In this document: positions 41,203-51,632 of the stretch, in pieces | Layout of the letters: the number at the start of each line of letters is the position of its first letter | Position numbering within the stretch: the stretch's first letter is position 1 | Origin: Paenibacillus ihbetae | GTDB taxonomy: Bacteria; Bacillota; Bacilli; Paenibacillales; Paenibacillaceae | Assembly: GCF_002741055.1 (NCBI RefSeq) | Contig: NZ_CP016809.1 | Coordinates: forward strand, 4,504,501-4,568,500 | Length of the DNA: 64,000 nucleotides | Direction of reading: 5' to 3' | Made by a program: the position numbers and the translations under genes | The notes under the pieces: model-generated | What the model was told of the DNA's origin: nothing | The model's database searches: none | Seen by the model: only the letters and a program-made list of their open reading frames with translations

Positions 41203-42945
41203 ATGAGCGCGCAAACTCCAGAAGTGCGGTCTACAGAACAATTACGTGAGAAATGGATGAAGCCTGAAGTGATTACCGGATCGGAAATCTTGCTTCGGAG
41301 TCTTCTGCTCGAAGGTGTCGAGTGCGTATTCGGATATCCGGGCGGAGCCGTCCTGTATATCTATGATGCGATGTATGGTTTTGAGGATTTCAACCATGTC
41401 TTGACTCGTCACGAGCAAGGCGCCATCCATGCAGCCGACGGATATGCCCGGGCAAGCGGTAAAGTAGGTGTGTGTATCGCCACCTCGGGACCGGGGGCAA
41501 CGAACCTCGTAACCGGGATTGCAACAGCCTATATGGATTCTGTTCCGCTCGTTGTCATTACCGGTAACGTAGCAACTACGCTGATCGGAACGGATGCCTT
41601 CCAGGAAGCGGATATTACAGGTATCACGATGCCGATCACCAAGCACAGCTATCTGGTGCGGAATGTCGAAGATCTGCCGCGGATCATCCACGAGGCATTC
41701 CACATCGCGTCCACGGGACGCAAAGGGCCGGTGCTGATCGATATTCCGAAGGACGTATCGGCGGCAACCACGCTGTTCAAGCCGGAAGATACCGTTCACC
41801 TGCGGGGCTATAACCCGCGAACGGTACCGAATCGTCTGCAGCTCGACAAGCTAGCCCGTGCGATCGAGGATGCCGAGCGTCCAATGATTCTTGCCGGCGG
41901 CGGCGTCATTTACTCCGGCGCGCATGAAGGGCTGCTGGAATTCGTCAACAAGACGGGCATTCCGATCACGACGACGCTGCTCGGGCTGGGCGGATTCCCG
42001 ACGGGACACGAGCTCTGGACGGGCATGCCGGGCATGCATGGCACGTACACGTCGAACCAGGCCATTCAACAATCCGACCTGCTGATCAGCATCGGAGCCA
42101 GATTCGATGATCGCGTTACCGGCAAACTCAATGGATTTGCACCGAATGCCAAAATCGCTCATATTGACATCGATCCGGCCGAGATCGGCAAGAACGTGCC
42201 AACCGATATTCCGATTGTCGGGGATGTCAAAACCGTGCTTGAAATGCTGAATCCGCTCGTCGGATATGCAGGCAAGGCGGATGCTTGGAGAGACCAGATC
42301 GGCAAGTGGAAGGCGGAATATCCGTACCGCTACGTGGATTCGGATACCGTACTCAAGCCGCAGTGGGTTATCGAAATGCTGAACGAGACGACCAAGGGCG
42401 AAGCGATCGTAACGACGGACGTCGGACAGCACCAAATGTGGGCGGCCCAGTATTACAAATTCAACCAGCCGCGTTCATGGATCACCTCCGGCGGCCTCGG
42501 CACGATGGGCTTCGGATTCCCTTCCGCCATCGGCGCCCAAATGGCCCATCCCGACCGGCTCGTCATCTCGATCAACGGGGACGGCGGCATGCAGATGTGC
42601 TCCCAGGAGCTTGCGATCTGCGCCATCAACAACATTCCGGTCAAAATCGTGGTCATCAACAACCAGGTGCTTGGCATGGTTCGCCAATGGCAGGAGCTGA
42701 TCTACGACAACCGTTACAGCCACATCGATCTGGCGGGCAGCCCGGATTTCGTCAAGCTTGCTGAAGCTTACGGTGTGAAAGGTCTTCGCGCCACGACGAA
42801 AGACGAAGCGCACCGCGCTTGGGCCGAAGCGATGGAAACGCCGGGACCGGTGCTCGTCGAGTTCGTGGTCGAGAAAGGCGAGAACGTGTATCCGATGGTA
42901 CCGCAAGGGTCGACGATCGATCAAATGCTGATGGGGGATGCGTAA
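41203..42945 (+). CDS. ilvB: Acetolactate synthase, large (catalytic) subunit
   Basis: The ThDP enzyme makes acetolactate or acetohydroxybutyrate for valine, leucine and isoleucine synthesis. The 580-residue protein has the catalytic glutamate region RHEQGAIHAADGYARASG, the FAD/central domain, and the ThDP motif GDGGMQMCSQELAICAINNIPVKIVVINN. GAGGAGGATGACTG precedes the ATG. ilvN begins 1 base after its stop codon. Confidence 0.96.
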   Translation: MSAQTPEVRSTEQLREKWMKPEVITGSEILLRSLLLEGVECVFGYPGGAVLYIYDAMYGFEDFNHVLTRHEQGAIHAADGYARASGKVGVCIATSGPGATNLVTGIATAYMDSVPLVVITGNVATTLIGTDAFQEADITGITMPITKHSYLVRNVEDLPRIIHEAFHIASTGRKGPVLIDIPKDVSAATTLFKPEDTVHLRGYNPRTVPNRLQLDKLARAIEDAERPMILAGGGVIYSGAHEGLLEFVNKTGIPITTTLLGLGGFPTGHELWTGMPGMHGTYTSNQAIQQSDLLISIGARFDDRVTGKLNGFAPNAKIAHIDIDPAEIGKNVPTDIPIVGDVKTVLEMLNPLVGYAGKADAWRDQIGKWKAEYPYRYVDSDTVLKPQWVIEMLNETTKGEAIVTTDVGQHQMWAAQYYKFNQPRSWITSGGLGTMGFGFPSAIGAQMAHPDRLVISINGDGGMQMCSQELAICAINNIPVKIVVINNQVLGMVRQWQELIYDNRYSHIDLAGSPDFVKLAEAYGVKGLRATTKDEAHRAWAEAMETPGPVLVEFVVEKGENVYPMVPQGSTIDQMLMGDA

Positions 42946-42946
42946 G

Positions 42947-43432
42947 ATGAGTACAAAACATACCATTGCCGTACTAGTTAACGACCAGCCGGGTGTCCTG
43001 CAGCGGGTTTCGGGATTGTTTGGCCGCAGAGGCTTCAACATCGAGAGCATTACCGTGGGGCAATCGGAGGAGCAGGGGCTGTCGCGGATGGTCATCGTGA
43101 CGACGGGAGATGACACGACGCTGGAGCAGATCGAGAAGCAGCTATACAAGCTGATCGATGTCATCAAAGTCATCAACCTGAGCTCCAAGCCGATGGTCGC
43201 AAGGGAGCTTGCCCTGATCAAGGTCAAGGCGGAGCCTTCCGCCAGACCTGAAATCATGGGCGTCGTCGAGACCTTCCGGGCTTCGGTCGTCGACATCGGT
43301 ACCTCCAACCTGATGGTTCAGGTTGTTGGCGATACCGTGAAGATCGATGCGATGATCGAGCTGCTGAAGCCTTACGGGATCCAAGAACTGTCCCGGACCG
43401 GCGTTACCGCGATGATTCGCGGTAATGCGTAA
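42947..43432 (+). CDS. ilvN: Acetolactate synthase, small (regulatory) subunit
   Basis: The 161-residue protein has an N-terminal ACT domain (HTIAVLVNDQPGVLQRVSGLFGRRGFNIESITVG) that binds valine for feedback inhibition, followed by the usual C-terminal domain (ELALIKVKAEPSARPEIMGVVETFRASVVDIG). The start is ATG 42947, 1 base after ilvB; no separate promoter is needed. Confidence 0.96.
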   Translation: MSTKHTIAVLVNDQPGVLQRVSGLFGRRGFNIESITVGQSEEQGLSRMVIVTTGDDTTLEQIEKQLYKLIDVIKVINLSSKPMVARELALIKVKAEPSARPEIMGVVETFRASVVDIGTSNLMVQVVGDTVKIDAMIELLKPYGIQELSRTGVTAMIRGNA

Positions 43433-43490
43433 TCATCCGTTCGCTTCTTGATACAATTCGCTTTTGAGCTTCAAACCATCAATATCAGCA

Positions 43491-44594
<1,104 letters not shown>

Positions 44595-44670
44595 GAGTAA
44601 TAATTATTGGGAATTCCCAGGCTGCAGCCTTTTCTACGCGACGGGTGAACAGCCTGGAAATGACTGATAT

Positions 44671-44711
44671 AAAAAGGAGGAGCCGCTTCTTAAGCGGATC
44701 CTCCTTTTTTT
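44671..44711 (+). terminator. Rho-independent terminator of the ilv operon
   Basis: AAAAAGGAGGA pairs with TCCTCCTTTTT and an inner CCGCTT with AAGCGG. This ends the operon at ilvC; no leuA, leuC or leuD follows. Confidence 0.92.
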
Positions 44712-44880
44712 GTAATAGCTGCGTACGGTTATGGCTCCACCGGAGAACGTTAGCGCGTAAGCAAGTGTGCTCCGGTACTTTCGCTCTGACTGAAATCGTT
44801 TAAGCGCTGCGAGGGGCCCATATTGTGAACAACTTGTCCAAAGTGGCATTATTTTTACGGGGTGTTCCAGGATTTGCGTC

Positions 44881-45861
44881 TTACCAGGCGTAAGCTTGCG
44901 GCGCAGGGCCTCCCGGACCAGGGAAAATTTCATCCAGCCGCTTCATAACGGATTCGTCGAGCTCCACCTCGAGGCATCTTAAGGAGCTTTCGAATTGTTC
45001 CAAGGTACGCGGACCGATGATCGGTCCGGTGACGGCCGGATTTTTAAGAAGCCAGGCCAGTGCCACATTATCCTGGGGCTCTCCGAGCTCCTGGCAAAGT
45101 GCGGCGAATTGCTCCAGCTGGGCACGGTGCTTCTCAATCCGCTCCGCATTGCCGCCGCTTCTCGAACCCTCAATCTTCTTCAGCGCGTTGCGTCCCAGCA
45201 ATCCGCCGTCGAGCGGACTCCACGGAATGACGCCGAGGCCGAGGCTTTGCGCCGCTGGCAGCACTTCAAGCTCAGGGAGCCTGCAGGTCAGGCTGTACTT
45301 ATGCTGCTCGGATACCAGACCAAGGAAGTTCCGGTTTTTGGCAGCGGCCTGAGCAACGGCGATATGCCATCCGGCGAAATTGCTCGAGCCGACATAACCG
45401 ATTTTTCCTTGATGAACCGCGACCTCGAATGCTCCCCATAGCTCGTCCCATGTTACGGATGAATCCACGTGATGCATCTGGTACAGCTCGATATGATCGG
45501 TCTGCAGCCGCTTCAGCGAACCTTCGAGATGGCGCCGGAGCTTATAAGCGGATAAGCCTGCCGCATCGTTGGGACCGTCAAGCGGATCGCTCATCGACCC
45601 GTAAAATTTCGTGGCCAAAATGACCTTCTCCCGCCGGCCGCCGCCCTGCTTGAACCATCGCCCGATTATCGTTTCGGTCAGCCCGGCGTTTTCGCCCCAG
45701 CCGTAAACATTAGCGGTGTCGAAAAAATTCACGCCGGCATCCACCGCCGCATCCATGATGCGAAAGGCTTCCTTCTCATCGGTGGCAGGTCCGAAATTCA
45801 TCGTACCGAGACACAGACGGCTGACTTTCATGCCGGATTTGCCTAGAGAGGTGTACTGCAT
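44881..45861 (-). CDS. Aldo/keto reductase
   Basis: The 326-residue protein has the AKR barrel pattern: SRLCLGTMNFG, FFDTANVYGWGENAGLTETIIGRW with catalytic Asp and Tyr, ATKFYG with the lysine, and YQMHHVDSSVTWDELWGAF with the histidine. NADPH-binding residues lie in the C-terminal part (GPIIGPRTLEQFE). The substrate is unknown. The gene is convergent with ilvC and divergent from the lipoprotein gene. Confidence 0.9.
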   Translation of the reverse strand: MQYTSLGKSGMKVSRLCLGTMNFGPATDEKEAFRIMDAAVDAGVNFFDTANVYGWGENAGLTETIIGRWFKQGGGRREKVILATKFYGSMSDPLDGPNDAAGLSAYKLRRHLEGSLKRLQTDHIELYQMHHVDSSVTWDELWGAFEVAVHQGKIGYVGSSNFAGWHIAVAQAAAKNRNFLGLVSEQHKYSLTCRLPELEVLPAAQSLGLGVIPWSPLDGGLLGRNALKKIEGSRSGGNAERIEKHRAQLEQFAALCQELGEPQDNVALAWLLKNPAVTGPIIGPRTLEQFESSLRCLEVELDESVMKRLDEIFPGPGGPAPQAYAW

Positions 45862-46005
45862 GAGGGGATCATCTCCTTGGTGGGTATTGGTAATTAAAAC
45901 GATTTCATTTTCTATTGTAGCGCATTAACAAAGAAATGTAACCAAAGGGGTGAGCGTAACGTTAATAAAAGAAACGGAGGATTTTATAAGGAGGGACGAG
46001 CGAGC

Positions 46006-46788
46006 ATGAGCTCTCGTTACCGAAACGCAATCCGCTTACGAAAGCTCTCGCTGTTTGGATTAGTGGCGGTATTACTTGCGATCAGCGCATGTGACCATGC
46101 CCCTGCCGCCAAGACGGACGAGAACGCCCAGCGGGCTTTGCCGGAGCTCGCGGATGATATGCCCGCGATTCCAACTGCCGCATTCACGGAAGACAACAAG
46201 CGGCTGGTCCGGGATACCTTTGATTCCATCCAATCGATCCAGCATCAGATCCGGAATCAAGAGCTGTCCCCTTGGAAGATCAAGACGGACGAAGTGCGTA
46301 TTTCGCTTGCGGAATACGTGTTCACCATGAAAAGCAAAGAGCTGATCCACGCCTTGAATCAGTGGAACGAGAAACCTTCGGGCGAGGAGGTGCTGCAACA
46401 CATGATTACCGAGGCGCTGACCGTGCACCATGCCAAACAAACCGGAATCACGGTAACACAGGAAGAGGTCAGGGATATGATCGACATGCAGATGCGTGCG
46501 ATGAAGGACACCGGCCCCAAAACATCCGCGGAACAGCTGACCTTATACATCATGGAGCAGCGGATTCGAATCACGGGACTGAGCGAGGAGGATTTCTGGA
46601 ATAGCGAGGAGCTGTACAGCGCGTACGAGGCAGCGATATACACGAATAAGCTGATGGGACATATCCTAGCGGATGAAGACCTGAAAGGGATGGATAGCTA
46701 TAGGGCGCTTCAAGCGGAGCTTTATACGGATTTTTGGAAAAAACACCGCATTCAGGTGCCCGATTTAAGCGAGCTGGACCCGGTATAG
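46006..46788 (+). CDS. SurA_N/PrsA-like lipoprotein without a PPIase domain
   Basis: The 260-residue protein has a basic N-terminus and lipoprotein signal ending in LLAISAC. The mature part is helical, with a SurA N-domain-like pattern (LAEYVFTMKSKELIHALNQWNEKPSGEEVLQHMITEALTVHHAKQTGITVTQEEVRDMIDMQMRAM). It has no parvulin catalytic domain. It could be an extracytoplasmic chaperone-like protein, but the function is not established. AAGGAGGGACG precedes the ATG. Confidence 0.7.
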   Translation: MSSRYRNAIRLRKLSLFGLVAVLLAISACDHAPAAKTDENAQRALPELADDMPAIPTAAFTEDNKRLVRDTFDSIQSIQHQIRNQELSPWKIKTDEVRISLAEYVFTMKSKELIHALNQWNEKPSGEEVLQHMITEALTVHHAKQTGITVTQEEVRDMIDMQMRAMKDTGPKTSAEQLTLYIMEQRIRITGLSEEDFWNSEELYSAYEAAIYTNKLMGHILADEDLKGMDSYRALQAELYTDFWKKHRIQVPDLSELDPV

Positions 46789-46863
46789 CGGATGGACAAG
46801 CGGCTGCCCGCTCCTTCAGCTGCTAGCTTCTTGCTGCGGAATCGGTCTGTGTTATGGATGCCA

Positions 46864-48510
46864 AAGCGAAGCCAGGCAGGGCCCCAACGAAGCGGCACCA
46901 AAGTAACCGGGCTGCCGAAGTGAAGCCAGGCAGCAGGCCCCAACGAAGCGATACCCAAAGTCCCAGGGTGGCTGCCCAAGCGGAGCAGGCAGCCATCCCC
47001 TTTCCCCGCCAAGTGAGCCGAAGGGAACGCGGACAGCGAAGAACTGCGAAGCAGCGGAGAGGACGCATCGATTCCGGAAAAGCGGAGCGGTCGCCTTTGG
47101 AGCCGAAATTCCACCGCCAAATATATAATCATGAATTTCGGCGACAACAGCGATTGGAGGTACGATACGTACTCGAGCAACCCCGGCAAAAAGCAGTGGG
47201 ATACGTACTCGGAGTAACCCCTGCAGCAGTGAAGTAATCCACCAGCAGCCAAGAAACGTACTCAACTATGTCCAGTAAGTAGTCTACACATCCAAGCGAC
47301 CCTTAAGGTTTTCAGGGCTGCCGAAGTGAAGCCAGGCAGCAGGACCCGACGAAGCGACGCTCAAATTCTCAGGGTGGCTGGCCAAGCGGAGCCAGGCAGC
47401 AGGCCCCAACGAAGCGACACTCATATTCCCAGGGTGGCTGCCCAAGCGGAGCAGGCAGCCATCCCCTTTCCCCGCCAAGTGAGCCGAAGGGAACGCGGAC
47501 AGCCCAGAGCTGCAAAGCAGCGGAGAGGACGAATCGATTCCGGAAAAGCGGAGCGGTCGCCTTTGGAGCCGAAATTCCACCGCTAAATATATAATCATGA
47601 AATTCGGCGACAACAGCGATTGGAGGAACGATACGTACTCGAGCAACCCCAGCAAAAAGCAGTGGGATACGTACTCGGAGTAACCCCTGCAGCAGTGAAG
47701 TAATCCACCAGCAGCCAAGAAACGTACTCAACTGTGTCCAGTAAGTAGTCTGCACATCCAAGCGACCCTTAAAGTTTTCAGGGCTGCCGAAGTGAAGTCA
47801 GGCAGCAGGACCCGACGAAGCGACGCTCAAATTCTCAGGGTGGCTGCCCAAGCGGAGCAGGCAGCCATCCCCTTTCCCCGCCAAGTGAGCCGAAGGGAAC
47901 GCGGACAGCGAAGAGCTGCGAAGCAGCGGAGAGGACGAATCGATTCCGGAAAAGCGGAGCGGTCGCCTTTGGAGCCGAAATTCCACCGCTAAATATATAA
48001 TCATGAAATTCGGCGACAACAGCGATTGGAGGAACGATACGTACTCGAGCAACCCCGGCAAAAAGCAGTGGGATACGTACTCGGAGTAACCCCTGCAGCA
48101 GTGAAGTAATCCACCAGCAGCCAAGAAACGTACTCAACTATGTCCAGTAAGTAGTCTGCACATCCAAGCGACACCTAAAGTTTCAGGGCTGCCGAAGTGA
48201 AGTCAGGCAGCAGGCCCTAACGAAGCGATACCCAAAGTCCCAGGGTGGCTACCCAAGCGGAGCCAGGCAGCAGGACCCGACGAAGCGATACTCAAATTCT
48301 AAGGGTGGCTGCCCAAGCGGAGCAGGCAGCCATCCCCCTTCCCGCCAAGTGAGCCGAAGGGAACGCGGACAGCCAAGAGCTGCGAAGCAGCGGAGAGGAC
48401 GAATCGATTCCGGAAAAGCGAAGCGTTCGCCTTTGGAGCCGAAATTCCACCGCTAAATATATAATCATGAAAGTCGGCGACAACAGCGATTGGAGGAACG
48501 ATACGTACTC
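46864..48510. repeat. Four-copy tandem repeat array (405/466-bp units with a 60-bp sub-repeat)
   Basis: Units begin at GGGCTGCCGAAG at 46909, 47315, 47781 and 48186, giving periods of 406, 466 and 405 bases; the fourth is cut short at about 48510. The 60-base difference is one extra copy of an internal block (GAAGCCAGGCAGCAGGCCCC region), with a partial block before unit 1 as well. Each unit has a hairpin, GGCTGCC with GGCAGCC, next to CATCCCC, then a conserved stretch with GAATCGATTCCGGAAAAG, CGAAATTCCACCG and TATATAATCATG. Nearly all frames are open on both strands because stop codons are rare. I find no supportable gene or transposase. Confidence 0.9.
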
Positions 48511-48642
48511 GGAGCAACCCACGGAACTACCCACGGAGCTACCCACGGAACTACCCACGGAGCTACCCACGGAACTACCCATGGAACTATCCACGGAACT
48601 ACCCATGGAACTATCCACGGAACTACCCATGGAACTACCTCG
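48511..48642. repeat. 12-bp minisatellite (about 11 copies)
   Basis: The units alternate between GGAACTACCCAC, GGAGCTACCCAC, GGAACTACCCAT and GGAACTATCCAC. They begin exactly where the fourth long repeat diverges from the others. Because the period is a multiple of three, the array is open in several frames (Glu-Leu-Pro-Thr on the plus strand). Confidence 0.93.
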
Positions 48643-48748
48643 GAGCCCCCTCCAAGCAGTAATGCCCCCGGCCACATCGTCAACGCGTTCCCTGCGGATC
48701 ACTCCCCCACTTATAGGCAAAACAAATTAAGTTCATAGTTTCTATATC

Positions 48749-48777
48749 TTGGTCACCGTGAGGGAAGTATGTTACAA
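48749..48777 (+). promoter_or_regulatory. Possible leuB promoter
   Basis: TTGGTC (48749-48754) and TTACAA (48772-48777) are 17 bases apart, a modest match to sigma-A. The site lies after the repeat array, so leuB seems to have its own promoter. Confidence 0.4.
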
Positions 48778-48830
48778 CAGTAACTAGATGACGAAACGAG
48801 AAGCGTATTATAAATAAGGAGTGACAACCG

Positions 48831-49907
48831 ATGGCAGAAACGAAGAAAATTGCCGTAATCGCCGGGGACGGAATCGGTCCTGAGGTCGTTGCGGAAGCGG
48901 AGAAAATTATAAAGCGGACCGAAGAGGTCTTCGGATATTCCTTCACGACAGAGCACGCGTTGTTTGGCGGCATCGCCATTGACGAGAAGGGGACGCCGCT
49001 TCCGGAAGAAACGCTGAGCGTATGCAAAAGCGCCGATGCCGTGCTGCTTGGTGCGGTAGGCGGTCCGAAATGGGACAACAATCCGAAGGAGCTGCGCCCG
49101 GAAACCGGATTGCTCGGTATCCGCAAAGAGCTCGGATTATTTTCGAACCTGCGCCCGGCTGTCATTTTTGACTGCTTGAAGGATGCTTCCACGTTGAAGC
49201 CCGAAGTGCTCGAGGGCACGGACTTAATGGTGGTCCGCGAGCTGACTGGCGGCATCTACTTCGGTGAGAAGTTCAGACGCGAAGGTGCCGGCGGCGAAGA
49301 AGCGGTGGATACCTGTGTTTACAATACGGCCGAGGTAGAGCGGATCGTGCGCCAAGCGTTCGAGATCGCCCAGAAGCGCCGCAAGAAGCTGGCGTCGGTC
49401 GATAAAGCGAACGTGCTGGAAACCTCCCGTCTGTGGCGTGAAACGGTCAACCGCATCGCGCCGGAATATCCGGATGTGGAGCTGGAGCATGTGCTGGTGG
49501 ACAACTGTGCGATGCAGCTTCTGCGCCGCCCGTCCAGCTTTGACGTCATCGTGACCGAGAACATGTTCGGGGATATTCTGAGCGACGAAGCAGCGATGCT
49601 CACCGGGTCCATCGGCATGCTGGCATCGGCATCCATGGGCGAAGGGGCCTTCGGCCTGTACGAGCCGGTACACGGATCGGCGCCGGATATTGCGGGACAA
49701 GGGCTGGCCAACCCGATCGCGACCATTTTGTCGGTTGCTCTCATGTACCGCCTGACCTTCGGCTATGCCGATGCAGCGGACGCAATCGAACGCGCGGTAG
49801 CTGAAGTATTGGATGCCGGGCACCGGACAGCGGACATCGCCGTCGATAAGAGCAAGGCGCTCAGCACTACAGAGATGGGCGACCTGATTGCAGCGGCCAT
49901 TCGATAA
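48831..49907 (+). CDS. leuB: 3-isopropylmalate dehydrogenase
   Basis: LeuB oxidises and decarboxylates 3-isopropylmalate in leucine synthesis. The 358-residue protein has [18 protein letters not shown] at the start, [22 protein letters not shown], the substrate Lys region [14 protein letters not shown], and the family signature [44 protein letters not shown] precedes the ATG. The partner genes leuA, leuC and leuD are not in the window. Confidence 0.96.
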   Translation: MAETKKIAVIAGDGIGPEVVAEAEKIIKRTEEVFGYSFTTEHALFGGIAIDEKGTPLPEETLSVCKSADAVLLGAVGGPKWDNNPKELRPETGLLGIRKELGLFSNLRPAVIFDCLKDASTLKPEVLEGTDLMVVRELTGGIYFGEKFRREGAGGEEAVDTCVYNTAEVERIVRQAFEIAQKRRKKLASVDKANVLETSRLWRETVNRIAPEYPDVELEHVLVDNCAMQLLRRPSSFDVIVTENMFGDILSDEAAMLTGSIGMLASASMGEGAFGLYEPVHGSAPDIAGQGLANPIATILSVALMYRLTFGYADAADAIERAVAEVLDAGHRTADIAVDKSKALSTTEMGDLIAAAIR

Positions 49908-49936
49908 ACCGCTCACTGTTCAAGAAAAATTCTTAT

Positions 49937-49951
49937 TTATAATAATTATAA
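49937..49951. promoter_or_regulatory. PerR box
   Basis: TTATAATAATTATAA is a perfect match to the PerR operator consensus TTATAATNATTATAA. It lies 20 bases upstream of a good promoter -35 element and upstream of a peroxiredoxin gene, a typical PerR target, so peroxide-inducible expression is predicted. Confidence 0.85.
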
Positions 49952-49970
49952 AAAAGTAACCTCTATAATC

Positions 49971-49999
49971 TTGACTTTGCCAAGCCTCGATGATAACAT
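49971..49999 (+). promoter_or_regulatory. Promoter of the peroxiredoxin gene
   Basis: TTGACT (49971-49976) and TAACAT (49994-49999) are 17 bases apart. A second -10-like TATAAT lies at 49964-49969. Between promoter and gene there is an inverted repeat, ATGTTC-GTGG-GAACAT. Confidence 0.6.
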
Positions 50000-50073
50000 T
50001 TCTAGTGAATGTTCGTGGGAACATAGATTACACATTTTAATATGTTCTACATATGTTAAGGAGGAATTCAATC

Positions 50074-50613
50074 ATGGCAGAACGTTTGGTTGGTAAAGCA
50101 GCTCCTGATTTCACGATGGAAACCGTATCGGGAGACGGCAAAGAATTTGGAAAAGTCAGCCTGTCCGACTACCGCGGTAAATGGCTCGTATTCTTCTTCT
50201 ATCCGCTCGATTTCACTTTCGTGTGCCCGACTGAAATCACGGCACTGAGCGATGCTTACGATCAATTCAAAGCATTGGATACTGAAATTCTGGGTGTAAG
50301 TGTTGACTCTATCCACAGCCACAAAGCTTGGATCAACACATCCAGAGACGCTAACGGTCTGGGAGCATTGAACTTCCCGCTCGCTTCGGACATCACGAAG
50401 AACGTAGCAAGAGACTACGGCGTTCTGATCGAAGAAGAAGGTGTTGCACTTCGCGGCCTGTTCATCATCGATCCGGAAGGCGAACTGAAATACCAAGTCG
50501 TTAACCACAACGACGTGGGCCGCAGCGTAGAAGAAACACTTCGCGTGCTTCAAGCACTGCAATCCGGCGGATTGTGCCCAATGAACTGGAAACCAGGCGA
50601 CAAGAACCTGTAA
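50074..50613 (+). CDS. ykuU: 2-Cys peroxiredoxin (YkuU-like)
   Basis: The 179-residue AhpC/TSA protein has the peroxidatic cysteine in FTFVCPTEITALSD near residue 50 and the resolving cysteine in SGGLCPMNWKPG near the C-terminus. It follows B. subtilis YkuU closely (MAER.VGK start; LIEEEGVALRGLFII; ETLRVLQALQ). It reduces peroxides in the cytoplasm. ATG 50074 follows AAGGAGGAATT; the ORF start at 50053 is not needed. No AhpF reductase is adjacent, so the electron donor is probably thioredoxin (inference). Confidence 0.92.
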   Translation: MAERLVGKAAPDFTMETVSGDGKEFGKVSLSDYRGKWLVFFFYPLDFTFVCPTEITALSDAYDQFKALDTEILGVSVDSIHSHKAWINTSRDANGLGALNFPLASDITKNVARDYGVLIEEEGVALRGLFIIDPEGELKYQVVNHNDVGRSVEETLRVLQALQSGGLCPMNWKPGDKNL

Positions 50614-50629
50614 GCCTTTGTTGAAATCC

Positions 50630-50678
50630 GAAAAACCCTCATCATCTGACAATTTGTTCAGAAGATGGGGGTTTTTTT
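50630..50678 (+). terminator. Rho-independent terminator after the peroxiredoxin gene
   Basis: AAAAACCCTCATCATCTG pairs with CAGAAGATGGGGGTTTTT with few mismatches, followed by more T. Confidence 0.85.
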
Positions 50679-50888
50679 GACAGAGTGCTCAAGCCGGAAA
50701 CAGGGAACACTGGTGTTTAGACAACCGATATTTCGTTGATATATAATAGGGAAAACTAGACTTTTCGTAACCGTTTAGGTATATAGGCCCAAATTTTATG
50801 AAGCCACCGAGAGTTGAAGGAATTAGAGGGCATGAAAGCGAATACACTATGGGAAACGGTGGAGAATTGATGGAGGAGGGTGAACGGT

Positions 50889-51296
50889 ATGAGTTTTTGC
50901 TGTGGGGCTAGTATGATGGGTACAAAGGGTACACTTAAGCATTATCGCACTCAAGTACATAATGTTCCCCTGCTGCTGTGTCCGGTCTGCCATCGCGTTG
51001 AAGTACATCATCGCGTTGAGAACGAATATGAGATCCTTGCCGAATATGCTCACGGGGACGGTGCCTCCCAAGTGGATTTTCAGGATTATGTGATGGAAGA
51101 TGAAGATGCGATTTTTGAAAATGTGGTCAACCGGGAATCGGAGGATCCTCTTACCGTTGTTCAAAGCCAGATCGATATTTCACTGGATCTCCTCGCCGTT
51201 GCGAAATGGATGCAGGACGAAAAGTGGCAGGGTGAACTGAAACGGCGACTGGCTGTCATGAGCCAGCGAAGACTCCGCCTACAGAAGCAGCCGTAA
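50889..51296 (+). CDS. Hypothetical zinc-ribbon-like protein
   Basis: The 135-residue protein has CC near the N-terminus (MSFCCGASMMG) and CPVCHRVEVHHRV around residue 33, a pattern like a YgiT-type zinc finger. The rest is acidic, then helical (DISLDLLAVAKWMQDEKWQGELKRRLAVMSQRR). I do not recognise a named family. ATG 50889 has GAGGGTGA 6 bases upstream; a GTG at 50880 is possible. It has its own terminator. Confidence 0.7.
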   Translation: MSFCCGASMMGTKGTLKHYRTQVHNVPLLLCPVCHRVEVHHRVENEYEILAEYAHGDGASQVDFQDYVMEDEDAIFENVVNRESEDPLTVVQSQIDISLDLLAVAKWMQDEKWQGELKRRLAVMSQRRLRLQKQP

Positions 51297-51310
51297 TCAG
51301 TGACCTGTGT

Positions 51311-51340
51311 AAGCCTCGTTCTTCGGGGCTTTTTATTTTT
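51311..51340 (+). terminator. Rho-independent terminator
   Basis: AAGCCTCG pairs with CGGGGCTT around TTCTT, followed by TTTATTTTT. Confidence 0.8.
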
Positions 51341-51472
51341 GGTGGATTTTAAGATGTTTCAAATGAGAGAAAAATGGGTATAAGCCTCTTATTGTTGTTT
51401 GAAGCAGGGTTAATCATACATAAGAGGCATGTCTTTAGTCGGAATATTGGTATTTTTATGAAGATATCCATT

Positions 51473-51480
51473 TTTCGACA
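51473..51480. promoter_or_regulatory. Spo0A-box-like site
   Basis: TTTCGACA is the reverse complement of TGTCGAAA, matching the 0A box core TGNCGAA. It lies 10 bases before the -35 element of the histidine kinase promoter. A single short site can arise by chance. Confidence 0.4.
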
Positions 51481-51490
51481 GGATTTCTGA

Positions 51491-51520
51491 TTGACGTTTG
51501 TTTCCCATGATGACTATCAT
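51491..51520 (+). promoter_or_regulatory. Promoter of the histidine kinase gene
   Basis: TTGACG (51491-51496) and TATCAT (51515-51520) are 18 bases apart. The rest of the 335-base gap before the gene shows no ORF I can support. Confidence 0.55.
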
Positions 51521-51632
51521 GAAAGGAAGCAGATTCAGGCTGCTAATGATTCAAAGACGGACAAACTGTTTTTTTGCAACAATTGATTGTCGGTTTGGTG
51601 AGTTCAACTTTTCATGAAAAGGGGGAGCCATC

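Noticed and set aside
47131..48110. A 28-residue peptide gene repeated in each long repeat unit (MKFGDNSDWRNDTY...)
   Set aside because: The frame is intact in units 1 and 2, but unit 3 has one extra A (six instead of five) that shifts it, and unit 4 runs into the 12-bp repeats. The differences in the intact copies are all amino-acid changing, and no ribosome binding site precedes the ATG. This looks non-coding.
48511..48642. CRISPR-like array
   Set aside because: The units are 12 bases, directly adjacent and without unique spacers, and no cas gene is present. It is a minisatellite.
46752..48720. Several minus-strand ORFs of 70-166 codons over the repeat array
   Set aside because: Stop codons are rare in this composition and all frames are open. 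The ORFs follow the repeat units and show no domain, start signal or coding pattern.
50009..50024. LexA operator before the peroxiredoxin gene
   Set aside because: The repeat reads GTTC-N4-GAAC, the reverse of the GAAC-N4-GTTC arrangement of LexA boxes.
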